Source: Roseibium sediminicola (GTDB lineage Bacteria; Pseudomonadota; Alphaproteobacteria; Rhizobiales; Stappiaceae). Taken from it: a DNA stretch of 64,000 nucleotides. The stretch covers positions 330,392-394,391 of the forward strand of contig NZ_JALNMJ010000002.1 in assembly GCF_023156505.1 (NCBI RefSeq), in the 5' to 3' direction. A program made the position numbers and the translations under genes. Of this stretch, positions 1 through 8,927 are shown piece by piece. The number at the start of each line of letters is the position of its first letter. The first letter of the stretch is position 1. Under the pieces are notes generated by a model. It was not told the origin of the DNA. It searched no databases and worked only from the letters and a program-made list of their open reading frames with translations.

Positions 1-115
1 GTGGTAACCTCGTCCCTACGCGCACTGGCGCTTGCGCCTGGGATGTTTTTCGACCATGCCGTGTTCGCTCTAAGGGATCAACTGCCGGCACTTGATGCCA
101 TTTAGGCATCATCAT
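1..115 (-). CDS. possible 5' end of an unidentified gene running off the window
   Basis: On the minus strand a frame opens with three consecutive ATG codons (115-107) and stays open to the window edge, about 38 codons. I do not recognise the peptide. It is basic and has no visible signal peptide or membrane segment. If real, it would be transcribed divergently from xdhA. A plus-strand frame is also open from the edge to a stop at 103-105, so the true content of this edge cannot be decided from the sequence in view. Confidence 0.2.
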   Translation of the reverse strand, partial: MMMPKWHQVPAVDPLERTRHGRKTSQAQAPVRVGTRLP

Positions 116-206
116 GGTCTCAAATGAGCGCTTTGGTTCTGTGTTTTTTTAAGGCACATTTTTTGTGACAGTTTTGCGGCAGAGCGCCGCAGGAGGGAGA
201 CAACCG

Positions 207-356
207 ATGGCGCGTTTGATACCGCACGGTCCGGAAACTGCCCTGGGGAAGCCCATTGATGGCTTTAAGGAACGTCCTCTGATGCCTTTGCTCGGAGGCA
301 GGACAAGTCTTCTCTCGTCGCCCGCTTGCCTTTCTGGAATAGGAGGGCCCGTCTGA
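207..356 (+). CDS. possible 49-aa leader protein translationally coupled to xdhA
   Basis: A 49-codon frame starts with ATG at 207 behind a strong Shine-Dalgarno AGGAGGGAG (191-199, 7-nt spacing). Its stop TGA (354-356) shares its last base with the xdhA ATG (356-358), giving the same TGATG junction that joins xdhB to xdhC. The peptide is rich in Gly, Pro and Leu, has one Cys and no clear membrane segment, and I recognise no family. It could be a genuine small protein, a leader peptide that couples translation into xdhA, or chance. The good ribosome site and the coupled stop are the only support. Confidence 0.4.
   Translation: MARLIPHGPETALGKPIDGFKERPLMPLLGGRTSLLSSPACLSGIGGPV
341..346 (+). 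promoter_or_regulatory. ribosome binding site of xdhA
   Basis: AGGAGG lies 9 nt upstream of the ATG at 356 and decides the start of xdhA. An in-frame upstream codon at 326 lacks such a site and would add ten residues outside the conserved ferredoxin fold. Confidence 0.75.
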
Positions 357-1840
357 TGCGCGACACCATCCGTTTCCTGAAAGGCGGCAAGATCGTCGAA
401 CTTGAGGACGTCGGTCCGACGGAAACCCTGCTTGATTACCTGCGCCTGCGCCGCCGCGAAACCGGCACCAAGGAAGGTTGCGGCGAAGGCGATTGCGGTG
501 CCTGCACGGTTGCGCTCGGCCGGATTGTCGACGGCAGGCTCGTCTATCTGCCGGTCAACAGCTGCATTCAGCTCCTGGGCATGATCGACGGTGCCGAACT
601 TGTGACTGTCGAGGATCTTGCGGAAGACAACAGGCTCCATCCCGTCCAGTCCGCCATGGTCGAATTGCACGGCTCGCAGTGTGGCTTCTGCACGCCCGGT
701 TTCGTCATGAGCCTGTTCACGCTCTACCATGCCGAGGGCAAGGAAAAGTCCCGCAAGACGGTTACCGACTGGCTGGCGGGCAATCTCTGCCGTTGCACCG
801 GCTACCGGCCGATCGTCGATGCTGCCCTGGAGGCATGTTTCGACGCCGCCGATGACGCCTTTTCCTGGCGGGCCAAGGACACACGGGAACAGCTGCGGGT
901 GCTCTCGGACGGCAGCGACGTCTTCATCGGCGATAGCGACCGGTTCTTTTCCGCTCCCGCGACCCTTGACGGGCTGGCCGCTCTCTACAGCCAGCATCCA
1001 GACGCAACACTGGTCTCCGGTGCCACGGATGTCGGTCTGTGGATCACCAAGCAGCTTCGCGAGTTTCCGAAAGTGATCTGGCTCGGCCGCGTCGAAGGCC
1101 TGGACCGCGTTGAGGAAAGCCCCTCGGGGGTTCTGATCGGCGCAACGGCGACCTATCAGGCGACCGAACAGGCCATGACCGGAATTTCCGCCGATCTCGG
1201 CGAACTCTGGCGGCGGATCGGGTCCAAGCAGGTGCGCGCCTCCGGCACTGTCGGTGGCAACATCGCCAACGGCTCGCCCATCGGCGACACGCCGCCGGCA
1301 CTGATTGCCCTTGGCGCGACACTGGAGTTGAGCTCGGCAGAAAGCTCACGTGCGCTGCCGATCGAGGATTTCTTCATCGAATACGGCAAACAGGACCGGC
1401 AGTCCGGAGAATTCGTCACCGGTCTGTTCGTTCCGCGCCTGTCAGCCAACCAGGCCTTCCGCTGCTACAAGATTTCCAAACGGTTCGATCAGGACATTTC
1501 CTCGGTGATGGCGGCCGTGCGCTTGACCGCCGACGAGGAAGGTACGGTCACTGAGGCGCGCATCGCCTATGGCGGCATGGCCGGCACGCCGAAACGGGCA
1601 ACGGCGGCGGAAGCCGCGCTGACCGGCGCGTCTCTGGAAGATCCGTCGACCTGGGGGCCGGCAATGCAGGCGCTGCTCTCCGATTTCACACCAATGACGG
1701 ACATGCGGGCGAGCGCGGAATACCGGATGGAAACCGCCCGGGCGCTGCTCGCCAAGGCGCTGATGGAAATGAGCGGAACCGCGCCGGAGCAGGTCCGGGT
1801 TCTGGCAAGACGGGAGACTGGCAATGACCGCGCCGCTTGA
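356..1840 (+). CDS. xdhA: xanthine dehydrogenase small subunit (2Fe-2S and FAD domains)
   Basis: The 494-residue protein is the electron-transfer subunit of the molybdenum hydroxylase that oxidises hypoxanthine to xanthine and urate in the cytoplasm. The N-terminal plant-type ferredoxin fold has Cys42, 47, 50 and 70. The second [2Fe-2S] domain has Cys109, 112, 145 and 147, the latter in the NLCRCTGY motif. Residues from about 180 onward form the FAD-binding domain, with a V-S-G-A-T-D loop and the G-T-V-G-G-N-I-A-N-G-S-P flavin motif, followed by the CO dehydrogenase flavoprotein C-terminal domain. The length is typical of bacterial XdhA. The end overlaps xdhB by 17 nt, so the subunits are co-translated. 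Confidence 0.96.
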   Translation: MRDTIRFLKGGKIVELEDVGPTETLLDYLRLRRRETGTKEGCGEGDCGACTVALGRIVDGRLVYLPVNSCIQLLGMIDGAELVTVEDLAEDNRLHPVQSAMVELHGSQCGFCTPGFVMSLFTLYHAEGKEKSRKTVTDWLAGNLCRCTGYRPIVDAALEACFDAADDAFSWRAKDTREQLRVLSDGSDVFIGDSDRFFSAPATLDGLAALYSQHPDATLVSGATDVGLWITKQLREFPKVIWLGRVEGLDRVEESPSGVLIGATATYQATEQAMTGISADLGELWRRIGSKQVRASGTVGGNIANGSPIGDTPPALIALGATLELSSAESSRALPIEDFFIEYGKQDRQSGEFVTGLFVPRLSANQAFRCYKISKRFDQDISSVMAAVRLTADEEGTVTEARIAYGGMAGTPKRATAAEAALTGASLEDPSTWGPAMQALLSDFTPMTDMRASAEYRMETARALLAKALMEMSGTAPEQVRVLARRETGNDRAA

Positions 1841-4160
1841 TCCCGAGGGCATGACGGGCCCACTGAAATCCGTCCGCAAGGCGTTGCCCCATGACAGCGC
1901 CGCCAAACATGTGTCCGGCACCGCCACCTATATCGACGACATGGTCGAACCGACCGGAACGCTGCACGTGGTTCCAGGCTGGGCGCGCGATGCGGTCCGG
2001 GGGCGGATCCAGTCGGTCGATCTTGACGAAGTCCGATCCGCTCCGGGAGTCGTTGCGGTGCTGACTGCCGAGGATGTGCCCGGAACCAACGATTGTTCCT
2101 CCGCCTTTGGCGACGATCCGGTGCTCGCCAAGGACGAGATCCTGTTTCATGGCCAGGTCGTGTTCGCTGTGGTCGCGGAAGCACGCGACCAGGCCCGCAA
2201 GGCAGCGCAGAAGGCCAGGATCGAGGTTGCCGGGATCACTCCGATCCTGACGGTGGACGATGCTGTCGATGCGGACATCACCGTTCTACCCGACTACCAG
2301 TTCCGCCGAGGTTCTCCCGAGACGGGCATGACCGCCGCCGAGACGATCCAGTCCGGCACCATGCGGATCGGCGGACAGGAACACTTTTACCTGGAAGGCC
2401 AGGTCGCCATGGCCCAACCGCAGGAAGACGGCGGCATGCTGGTCCATTCCTCCACCCAGCACCCGACTGAAATCCAGCACACGGTGGCCAAGGTGCTCGG
2501 CGTGCCGGATGCCGCGGTGACGGCGGAAGTGCGCCGCATGGGTGGCGGCTTCGGCGGCAAGGAATCCCAGGCCAACCAATGGGCGGCGCTCGCCGCATTG
2601 GCGGCAAACAAGACTGGCCAGGCCTGCAAAATGCGCCTCGACCGGGACGACGACATGATCATGACCGGCAAGCGGCATGATTTCAAAGTCAATTGGAAGG
2701 TCGGCCACGACGGCGAAGGCCGGATTCGTGCCGTAGACATGGAGTTTCTGGCCCGCTGCGGTTATTCGGTCGATCTCTCGCTCGGCGTCAATGACCGTAC
2801 GCTGTTTCATGCCGATTCCAGCTACTTTTATCCCGACGCCCTGATCCGCTCCCGGCGCCTGCGCACCGATACCTGTTCCAACACCGCCTTTCGCGGCTTT
2901 GGCGGTCCGCAGGGCATGCTGGCGGCCGAGCGCATGATCGATGCGATCGCCATCCGCCTCGGCAAGGACCCGCTGGAGATCCGCAAGCTCAATTTCTACG
3001 ACGGTGAACGCAACCTGACGCCCTATGGCATGCCTGTCGAGGAATATGAGGTCATGCATGACCTGATCGACCAATTGGAGCAGAGCTCCGACTATTGGGC
3101 GCGCAGGGAGGATGTCAGCGCCTTCAACGCGGAAAACGCTATCCTGAAAAAAGGCCTGGCCCTGACGCCGGTAAAATTCGGCATTTCCTTCACGCTGAAA
3201 CATCTCAACCAGGCCGGAGCGCTGGTCCATCTCTACACCGATGGTTCCGTTCATCTGAACCATGGCGGCACGGAAATGGGGCAGGGGCTCTACCAGAAGG
3301 TCGCCCAGGTGGTCGCCGAGGAATTCGGCATCACGCTCGACAAGGTCCTGATCACCGCGACCAACACGTCCAAGGTTCCGAACACCGGGCCGACAGCGGC
3401 CTCCTCCGGCACGGATCTCAACGCCATGGCTGCCAAGCTGGCGGCCAAGGAAATCAAGGCGCGCCTGATCACCTTCTTGTGCGAGCAGCATCAATGCAGC
3501 GCCGAGGCCATTCATTTCAGTGACAACAAAGTGCTGGTGGGTGATCAGAGCTTTGCGTTGTCGGAAATTGCCAAGCAGGCCCATATGGCCCGTATCCAGA
3601 TGTCCCATGCCGGCTTTTATGCGACGCCCGGCATCACCTGGGACCGGGACAGCGCCACAGGACGGCCGTTTTACTATTTTGCCTTTGGCGGCGCCTGTGC
3701 CGAAGTCACCATTGACACCATGACCGGCGAGATGACGGTCGACCGGGTCGATATCCTGCATGATGTCGGCCATTCCCTGAACCCGGCGATCGACATGGGC
3801 CAGATCGAGGGCGGTTTCGTGCAGGGCATGGGCTGGCTGACCACCGAGGAGCTTGTCTGGGACGGCAAGGGCCGCCTGCGCACCCACGCGCCAAGCACCT
3901 ACAAGATCCCGACCGCCTCCGACATTCCGGAGGAGTTTACCGTCCGTCTTTATGAGGGCAGCGGCAATCCGCAGGCAACGGTCTATCGCTCCAAGGCGGT
4001 CGGCGAACCGCCTGTCATGCTGGCCAACGCCGTGTTCTGCGCGATCAATGACGCGGTCGCCAGTCTGGCGCCGGGGGAAGTGCCCGATCTGGACGCTCCG
4101 GCGACCCCTGAAGCCATCATGAAAGCTGTCCAGGACATGCGCAGGAGGAAACACGCCTGA
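1824..4160 (+). CDS. xdhB: xanthine dehydrogenase large (molybdopterin) subunit
   Basis: The 778-residue protein carries the molybdenum cofactor and the purine oxidation site and pairs with XdhA as an (alpha-beta)2 enzyme. Visible signatures are EHFYLE with Glu191 (substrate contact), G-G-F-G-G-K-E-S near 241-248, A-F-R-G-F-G-G-P with Arg356, G-G-T-E-M-G-Q-G, and K-A-V-G-E-P-P with Glu728 in the position of the catalytic base of the family. These residues distinguish a purine hydroxylase from aldehyde oxidases and from CoxL. The start lies inside the 3' end of xdhA, and the stop TGA shares one base with the xdhC ATG. Confidence 0.96.
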   Translation: MTAPLDPEGMTGPLKSVRKALPHDSAAKHVSGTATYIDDMVEPTGTLHVVPGWARDAVRGRIQSVDLDEVRSAPGVVAVLTAEDVPGTNDCSSAFGDDPVLAKDEILFHGQVVFAVVAEARDQARKAAQKARIEVAGITPILTVDDAVDADITVLPDYQFRRGSPETGMTAAETIQSGTMRIGGQEHFYLEGQVAMAQPQEDGGMLVHSSTQHPTEIQHTVAKVLGVPDAAVTAEVRRMGGGFGGKESQANQWAALAALAANKTGQACKMRLDRDDDMIMTGKRHDFKVNWKVGHDGEGRIRAVDMEFLARCGYSVDLSLGVNDRTLFHADSSYFYPDALIRSRRLRTDTCSNTAFRGFGGPQGMLAAERMIDAIAIRLGKDPLEIRKLNFYDGERNLTPYGMPVEEYEVMHDLIDQLEQSSDYWARREDVSAFNAENAILKKGLALTPVKFGISFTLKHLNQAGALVHLYTDGSVHLNHGGTEMGQGLYQKVAQVVAEEFGITLDKVLITATNTSKVPNTGPTAASSGTDLNAMAAKLAAKEIKARLITFLCEQHQCSAEAIHFSDNKVLVGDQSFALSEIAKQAHMARIQMSHAGFYATPGITWDRDSATGRPFYYFAFGGACAEVTIDTMTGEMTVDRVDILHDVGHSLNPAIDMGQIEGGFVQGMGWLTTEELVWDGKGRLRTHAPSTYKIPTASDIPEEFTVRLYEGSGNPQATVYRSKAVGEPPVMLANAVFCAINDAVASLAPGEVPDLDAPATPEAIMKAVQDMRRRKHA

Positions 4161-5155
4161 TGCGGGTCTGGGCCAACATCACCGATTGCCTGGAAAGGGA
4201 CGGCGCATGCGCGCTCGTCACGGTGGCCCGCGTCGACGGTTCGACGCCGCGCGAGGCTGGGGCGCGCATGGTGGTGCGGCCGGACGGAAGCTTTCACGGC
4301 ACGATCGGCGGCGGCACACTGGAATTCGAGGCCATTCGAAAGGCGGTCGGCGCACTGCGGGGCGACAACGCCAGGTTCTTTCTCCAGAGCGTGTCCCTCG
4401 GACCGGATCTCGGCCAGTGTTGTGGCGGCAGGGCCCAGATCGCCATTGAGACAATGAAAGCCGGAATGCTTGGCCAGGCGCGCCGGTTTGCAGCGTTGGA
4501 AGCAAAGGGAACAGCGTTCACAACCAGGGTTCAGGTGGGAGACGGCCGGGCAGGGGAACGCACGCTCCATCACGAGCCTTCGGATCAGTTGTTCACCCTC
4601 AAGGATGATGAAAAAGGCGGCGAAGCGCTTCTCATTGAACAGTTCGGGACTGACCGGCGGCCGCTATTTCTGTTCGGTGCCGGACATGTCGGCAGGGCGC
4701 TCGTGCTGGCATTGGCGCCGCTTCCATTCGAGATTTTCTGGATCGACAGCCGCGCGGAGCAGTTTCCAGGGCCGGTTCCGGCCAATGTCCGCAAGATCGC
4801 GGTGAAAGATCCGGCGGCCCAGCTGGACGAGGCACCGGACGGCGCATTCGTTCTGGCGATGACCCATTCGCACGCGCTCGATGAAGAGATCATGGCACGC
4901 GCCTTGCTACAGCAACGGTTTGCCTATTGCGGGGTCATCGGATCGGCAACCAAACGCGCGCGGTTCCAGAAACGTATGAAATCACGGGGATTGAACGAAA
5001 CACTTATCGCAAACATGGTCTGCCCGGTCGGGGTCACGGCGCTCAAATCGAAACATCCGGCAGCCATTGCCGCCGGTGTCGCCGTCGACCTGATGATCCG
5101 GGACGAGGCCAGTCATCAACAAGCCGCGGCAGGCGGGAGGCTTGCACACAACTGA
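4160..5155 (+). CDS. xdhC: XdhC, molybdenum cofactor insertion chaperone for xanthine dehydrogenase
   Basis: The 331-residue protein belongs to the XdhC family, which binds Moco, promotes its sulfuration and inserts it into XdhB. The N-terminal XdhC/CoxI domain shows G-S-T-P-R-E-A-G-A-R-M, a G-T-I-G-G-G loop and a Q-C-C-G-G segment whose cysteines are typical of Moco-binding members. The C-terminal Rossmann domain carries L-F-G-A-G-H-V-G-R and ends with C-G-V-I-G-S-A-T-K-R. It starts in a TGATG overlap with xdhB, so production is coupled to the enzyme. The fusion of both domains and the length match family members from Rhodobacter. Confidence 0.94.
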   Translation: MRVWANITDCLERDGACALVTVARVDGSTPREAGARMVVRPDGSFHGTIGGGTLEFEAIRKAVGALRGDNARFFLQSVSLGPDLGQCCGGRAQIAIETMKAGMLGQARRFAALEAKGTAFTTRVQVGDGRAGERTLHHEPSDQLFTLKDDEKGGEALLIEQFGTDRRPLFLFGAGHVGRALVLALAPLPFEIFWIDSRAEQFPGPVPANVRKIAVKDPAAQLDEAPDGAFVLAMTHSHALDEEIMARALLQQRFAYCGVIGSATKRARFQKRMKSRGLNETLIANMVCPVGVTALKSKHPAAIAAGVAVDLMIRDEASHQQAAAGGRLAHN

Positions 5156-5193
5156 CGATCAGTCGGGACAGCGGTGGCCGCAAGGGGGACAAC

Positions 5194-6777
5194 TTGGCAC
5201 AGACCATGACTACAGAGGTGGACGACGGCAAAGTCCGCAATGACAGATCCAAAAAGGACGCATTGCTGGACGCACGGGGACTGACCAAACGCTTTGGCGA
5301 TATTCTCGCCAATGACCGGGTCGATCTCATCATCAACAAGGGTGAAATCCACGCGCTCCTGGGTGAGAACGGGGCCGGCAAATCGACGCTGGTCAAAATG
5401 TTCTACGGCTCGCTCGATCCCGATGGCGGTGAAATCCATTGGGATGGCCGCCAGGTGGAAATAGACAATCCGGCCGCAGCGCGCGATCTCGGTATCGGCA
5501 TGGTGTTCCAGCATTTTTCGCTGTTCGAAGCCCTGAATGTCGTCGAAAACATCGCGCTTGCGCTACCCAATCCGGGCAACATGGCCGAGCTCGCCAAGCG
5601 CATCGAGGTCGTCTCGCGCGATTACGGTCTGCCATTGAACGCCTATGACGTCGTCGCCGATCTGCCGGTCGGTATTCGCCAACGTATCGAGATCGTGCGC
5701 TGCCTGCTGCAGGAACCGCGGCTCATCATCATGGACGAGCCGACCTCCGTCCTGACGCCGCAGGAAGCCGACCAGCTGTTCCTGACGCTGGAAAGGCTCG
5801 CGGGCGAAGGCTGCGCGGTGCTCTATATCAGTCACCGGCTCGAAGAGGTGAAGCGGATCTGTCACCACGCAACGATCCTCAGGCATGGCCAGGTCGTGCG
5901 TGAATGCGATCCCACAAAGGAAACGCCGGCCTCGCTCGCCAGCATGATGGTCGGTGCAGATGTCGCCGCGGTCAGCGCAAGTGCCCAGAAACCGCAGATT
6001 GGCGCGGTGCGCCTCGGCCTCAAGGGGCTTTCCGCAAAAGCCGCCACTCCCTTCGCGACAGCGCTCAACAGCATTTCGCTGAAGCTCCATGCAGGCGAGG
6101 TCGTGGCCATCGCCGGGGTTGCCGGCAACGGCCAGGGGGAATTGTTCGACGCCATCTCCGGTGAAATGCCGGTGGCGTCCTCGATGATCGAGATCGACGG
6201 CAAGGCATGTGGCACGAAAAACGTCACCTGGCGGCGCCGGCAGAAGGCCGCGTTCGTTCCAGAGGAACGGCTTGGCCATGGCGCCGTTCCGGGCATGAAA
6301 CTGTCACAGAACATTGTTTTGACACGGCACAGCACCGGCGACGGCCTCATCAGCGGGGGAATGGTGTCCATCCAACAGGCCAGCGTCATGGAAAAGCGCA
6401 TCAAGCAGGCCTTTGATGTGCGCGTGTCCCATGACGACCCGGAAGCGCGCTCGCTTTCAGGCGGCAACCTGCAGAAATTCGTTGTCGGCCGGGAGCTCGA
6501 CCGGAAACCGGGTGTTCTTGTGATCAATCAGCCGACCTGGGGCGTCGATGCCGGCGCCGCGGCCTTGATCCGCCAGGCGGTGATCGACCTGGCACGGGCG
6601 GGCTCCGCCGTCCTGGTGATCAGCCAAGACCTCGATGAAATCTTTGAAATCGCCGACCGGATCGCGGTCATTTCCAGAGGTTATCTGTCGGCGGCCGAAC
6701 CCGCTGCCGATATGACCCGTGAACGGGTCGGCCTGTTAATGGCCGGTGGCGCGGAAGCCCAAGGGGAGGTCGCCTGA
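5194..6777 (+). CDS. ATPase of a BMP-type nucleoside/purine ABC transporter
   Basis: This is a duplicated sugar-type ABC ATPase that energises the two permeases encoded next. The first domain has Walker A G-E-N-G-A-G-K-S-T, Walker B L-I-I-M-D-E-P-T-S and a weak signature motif. The second has a degenerate Walker A (G-V-A-G-N-G-Q-G) and a full L-S-G-G-N-L-Q-K, the usual pattern of the YufO/NupB family. A TTG at 5194 follows a Shine-Dalgarno AGGGGG at 5183-5188 with 5-nt spacing and is preferred. The first ATG is at 5206 and lies 17 nt from that site. The frame stays open back into xdhC, but that extension is a shadow. Position after xdhABC points to purine or nucleoside uptake. Confidence 0.9.
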   Translation: MAQTMTTEVDDGKVRNDRSKKDALLDARGLTKRFGDILANDRVDLIINKGEIHALLGENGAGKSTLVKMFYGSLDPDGGEIHWDGRQVEIDNPAAARDLGIGMVFQHFSLFEALNVVENIALALPNPGNMAELAKRIEVVSRDYGLPLNAYDVVADLPVGIRQRIEIVRCLLQEPRLIIMDEPTSVLTPQEADQLFLTLERLAGEGCAVLYISHRLEEVKRICHHATILRHGQVVRECDPTKETPASLASMMVGADVAAVSASAQKPQIGAVRLGLKGLSAKAATPFATALNSISLKLHAGEVVAIAGVAGNGQGELFDAISGEMPVASSMIEIDGKACGTKNVTWRRRQKAAFVPEERLGHGAVPGMKLSQNIVLTRHSTGDGLISGGMVSIQQASVMEKRIKQAFDVRVSHDDPEARSLSGGNLQKFVVGRELDRKPGVLVINQPTWGVDAGAAALIRQAVIDLARAGSAVLVISQDLDEIFEIADRIAVISRGYLSAAEPAADMTRERVGLLMAGGAEAQGEVA

Positions 6778-7865
6778 TGCGGATCGAACTGGTCAAACGC
6801 AAGGAACACAGCCAGGCGATGCTGCTGCTGTCCCCCTTGATCGCCGTGGCGCTGACGGCGCTAGCAGCCGGAATCATCTTCTTGATATCCGGTCACAACC
6901 CGCTGATTGCGCTATATAAGTTCTTCATCGAACCCTTGACGCAACAATGGTCGCTCGAAGCCACGATCGACAAGGCCACACCGCTGATCCTGATCGGCTG
7001 CGGTCTCGCGGTCTGCTATCTCTCCAACAACTGGAACATCGGTGCCGAAGGTCAGTTCATTTTCGGCGCGCTGTTTGGTTCGGCCCTGCCGATCCTTTAC
7101 CCGGACTTCGAAAATGTCGCCACGCTGCCGCTCATGCTGGTGTTCGGCGCTTTGGGCGGGGCTCTCTGGGCGTTGATACCAGCCGTCTTGAAAACGCGGT
7201 TCAACACCAACGAGATCCTGACCAGCCTGATGCTGGTCTATGTCGCCAGCCTGCTTCTGGACTATCTGGTGCGCGGCCCCTGGCGGGATCCCGGCGGTTA
7301 CAATTTCCCCGAATCCCGCATCTTCTCCGACGCAGCAACCCTGCCGGACGTATTCGGCGGCCTGATGAGCCTGTCGACGCCGATCACAATCATTATCGCG
7401 ATCGTGCTGGCCCTGGTTCTGGCCAAGACCTTGAAAGGCTTCGAGATCCGGGTAATGGGAGAAAGTCCGCGCGCGGGCAGTTTCGCTGGGTTCTCGGCCA
7501 AGCGATTGACGCTGTTTTCGTTTGCCCTGGCCGGTGCGCTGGCCGGGCTTGCCGGAACCATGGAAGTCTCCGGCGGGCTCAACCAGCTGCTGCCGACGAT
7601 TTCGCCGGGCTATGGCTTCACCGCCATCATCGTCGCCTTCCTGGGCCGCTTGAACCCGTTCGGTATCATCGTGGCCGGCTTTGTTTTGGCGCTGTCCTAT
7701 ATTGGCGGCGAGGCGGTGCAATCGGCCATGGGCGTTTCCAACAAGATCGCCAGCGTGATCCAGGGTCTGCTGCTGTTCTTTGTGCTCGCCTGTGACACCT
7801 TCATCCTATATCGCATCCGCATGGTGTCCCGCCGTGTGACCGCCGGGGAGACGTCCCATGTTTGA
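6777..7865 (+). CDS. inner-membrane permease 1 of the nucleoside/purine ABC transporter
   Basis: The 362-residue integral membrane protein belongs to the BPD_transp_2 (ribose/nucleoside permease, YufP/NupC-like) family, with about eight to ten hydrophobic segments. The conserved cytoplasmic loop reads E-I-R-V-M-G-E-S-P-R-A and is followed by an A-G-F-S motif, both characteristic of this class. The start ATG shares a base with the stop of the ATPase gene (TGATG), and the 3' end overlaps the second permease by 8 nt. It forms the translocation channel as a heterodimer with the next gene product. Confidence 0.92.
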   Translation: MRIELVKRKEHSQAMLLLSPLIAVALTALAAGIIFLISGHNPLIALYKFFIEPLTQQWSLEATIDKATPLILIGCGLAVCYLSNNWNIGAEGQFIFGALFGSALPILYPDFENVATLPLMLVFGALGGALWALIPAVLKTRFNTNEILTSLMLVYVASLLLDYLVRGPWRDPGGYNFPESRIFSDAATLPDVFGGLMSLSTPITIIIAIVLALVLAKTLKGFEIRVMGESPRAGSFAGFSAKRLTLFSFALAGALAGLAGTMEVSGGLNQLLPTISPGYGFTAIIVAFLGRLNPFGIIVAGFVLALSYIGGEAVQSAMGVSNKIASVIQGLLLFFVLACDTFILYRIRMVSRRVTAGETSHV

Positions 7866-8832
7866 AGCCGTTCTTCTGACTGTTATCACAGCGGCAACTC
7901 CGCTCCTGATAGCCGCCATCGGTGAGCTGGTGGTGGAACGCTCCGGCGTGTTGAACCTTGGCGTCGAAGGCATGATGATCATGGGCGCCGTTGTCGGCTT
8001 TGCTGTTGCCAACCAGACCGGTTCCGGCGCGCTCGGCGTGGTCGCCGCGATTGCCGCGGGTATGGCTATGTCGGCCCTGTTCGGGTTTCTGGTGCTGGCG
8101 CTTGTAACCAACCAGGTGGCAACCGGCCTGGCGCTGACAATCCTCGGTATCGGTTTTTCCGGCCTGATCGGTGAGGCGTTTATCGGCGTGCCCGGTTTGA
8201 AGCTCCCTGAGCTCTACATTCCGGGCCTTTCCGAAATTCCGTTCTTCGGTCCGGTTCTGTTTCAGCAGGACGCCATCGTCTACCTCGGCTTCGCGCTGGT
8301 CGCACTTGTGGCCTATGGCTTGTTCAGGACCCGGCTGGGCCTGGTGCTGCGCGCCGTTGGCGACAATCACGGATCGGCCCATGCGCTTGGCTATTCGGTC
8401 ATCCGGATCCGCTTTGCCGCCATCTTGTTCGGCGGTGCCTGCGCCGGTCTCGCGGGGGCGTACCTGTCTCTTGCCTATACTCCGCAATGGGTGGAAAACA
8501 TGTCCGCCGGTCGGGGCTGGATCGCCCTTGCTCTGGTCGTGTTCGCATCCTGGCTGCCGCTTCGCGTGGTGATAGGGGCCTATCTGTTCGGTGCGGTCAC
8601 GGTTCTCAACCTGCATGCACAGGCGTTTGAGTTCGACCTGTCCTCGCCGTTCCTGTCGGGCTTGCCCGGATTCGTTACCGGTGCCATTGAGATTGCAACG
8701 ACGTCCCAGTTCCTGTCCAGCTTGCCGTATCTTGCGACTATTTTGGTGCTTGTGCTGATCTCGGCAAACCGCAGACTGACGCTCGTCAACACACCGGCCT
8801 GCCTCGGCAAGCCTTTCGTTCCCGACCGGTGA
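7858..8832 (+). CDS. inner-membrane permease 2 of the nucleoside/purine ABC transporter
   Basis: The 324-residue permease of the YufQ/NupD type has an N-terminal signature E-R-S-G-V-L-N-L-G-V-E-G-M-M and, around residues 160-180, the loop R-T-R-L-G-L-V-L-R-A-V-G-D that contacts the ATPase. About eight hydrophobic helices are visible. It overlaps the previous permease gene by 8 nt. The binding-protein gene begins 95 nt after its stop, so all four transporter parts are encoded together, with the high-copy periplasmic component last. Confidence 0.92.
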   Translation: MFEAVLLTVITAATPLLIAAIGELVVERSGVLNLGVEGMMIMGAVVGFAVANQTGSGALGVVAAIAAGMAMSALFGFLVLALVTNQVATGLALTILGIGFSGLIGEAFIGVPGLKLPELYIPGLSEIPFFGPVLFQQDAIVYLGFALVALVAYGLFRTRLGLVLRAVGDNHGSAHALGYSVIRIRFAAILFGGACAGLAGAYLSLAYTPQWVENMSAGRGWIALALVVFASWLPLRVVIGAYLFGAVTVLNLHAQAFEFDLSSPFLSGLPGFVTGAIEIATTSQFLSSLPYLATILVLVLISANRRLTLVNTPACLGKPFVPDR

Positions 8833-8927
8833 GCCTCCCAGCCACCGGTCAGTCCATGCGCCGATGCGATCAGGCGCGGGACGGGTCACAAGATCGCATT
8901 GAGAAGTCAAACCAGAGGGGAAACCAC

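Noticed and set aside
2286..4154. 622-codon open frame on the minus strand opposite xdhB
   Set aside because: It mirrors the codon pattern of a strongly conserved gene in high-GC DNA; it has no ribosome site and no recognisable domain.
5194..6777. Start of the ABC ATPase at 4927
   Set aside because: It would lie deep inside xdhC, and the extra residues are Arg-rich shadow sequence; a TTG with a good ribosome site is at 5194.
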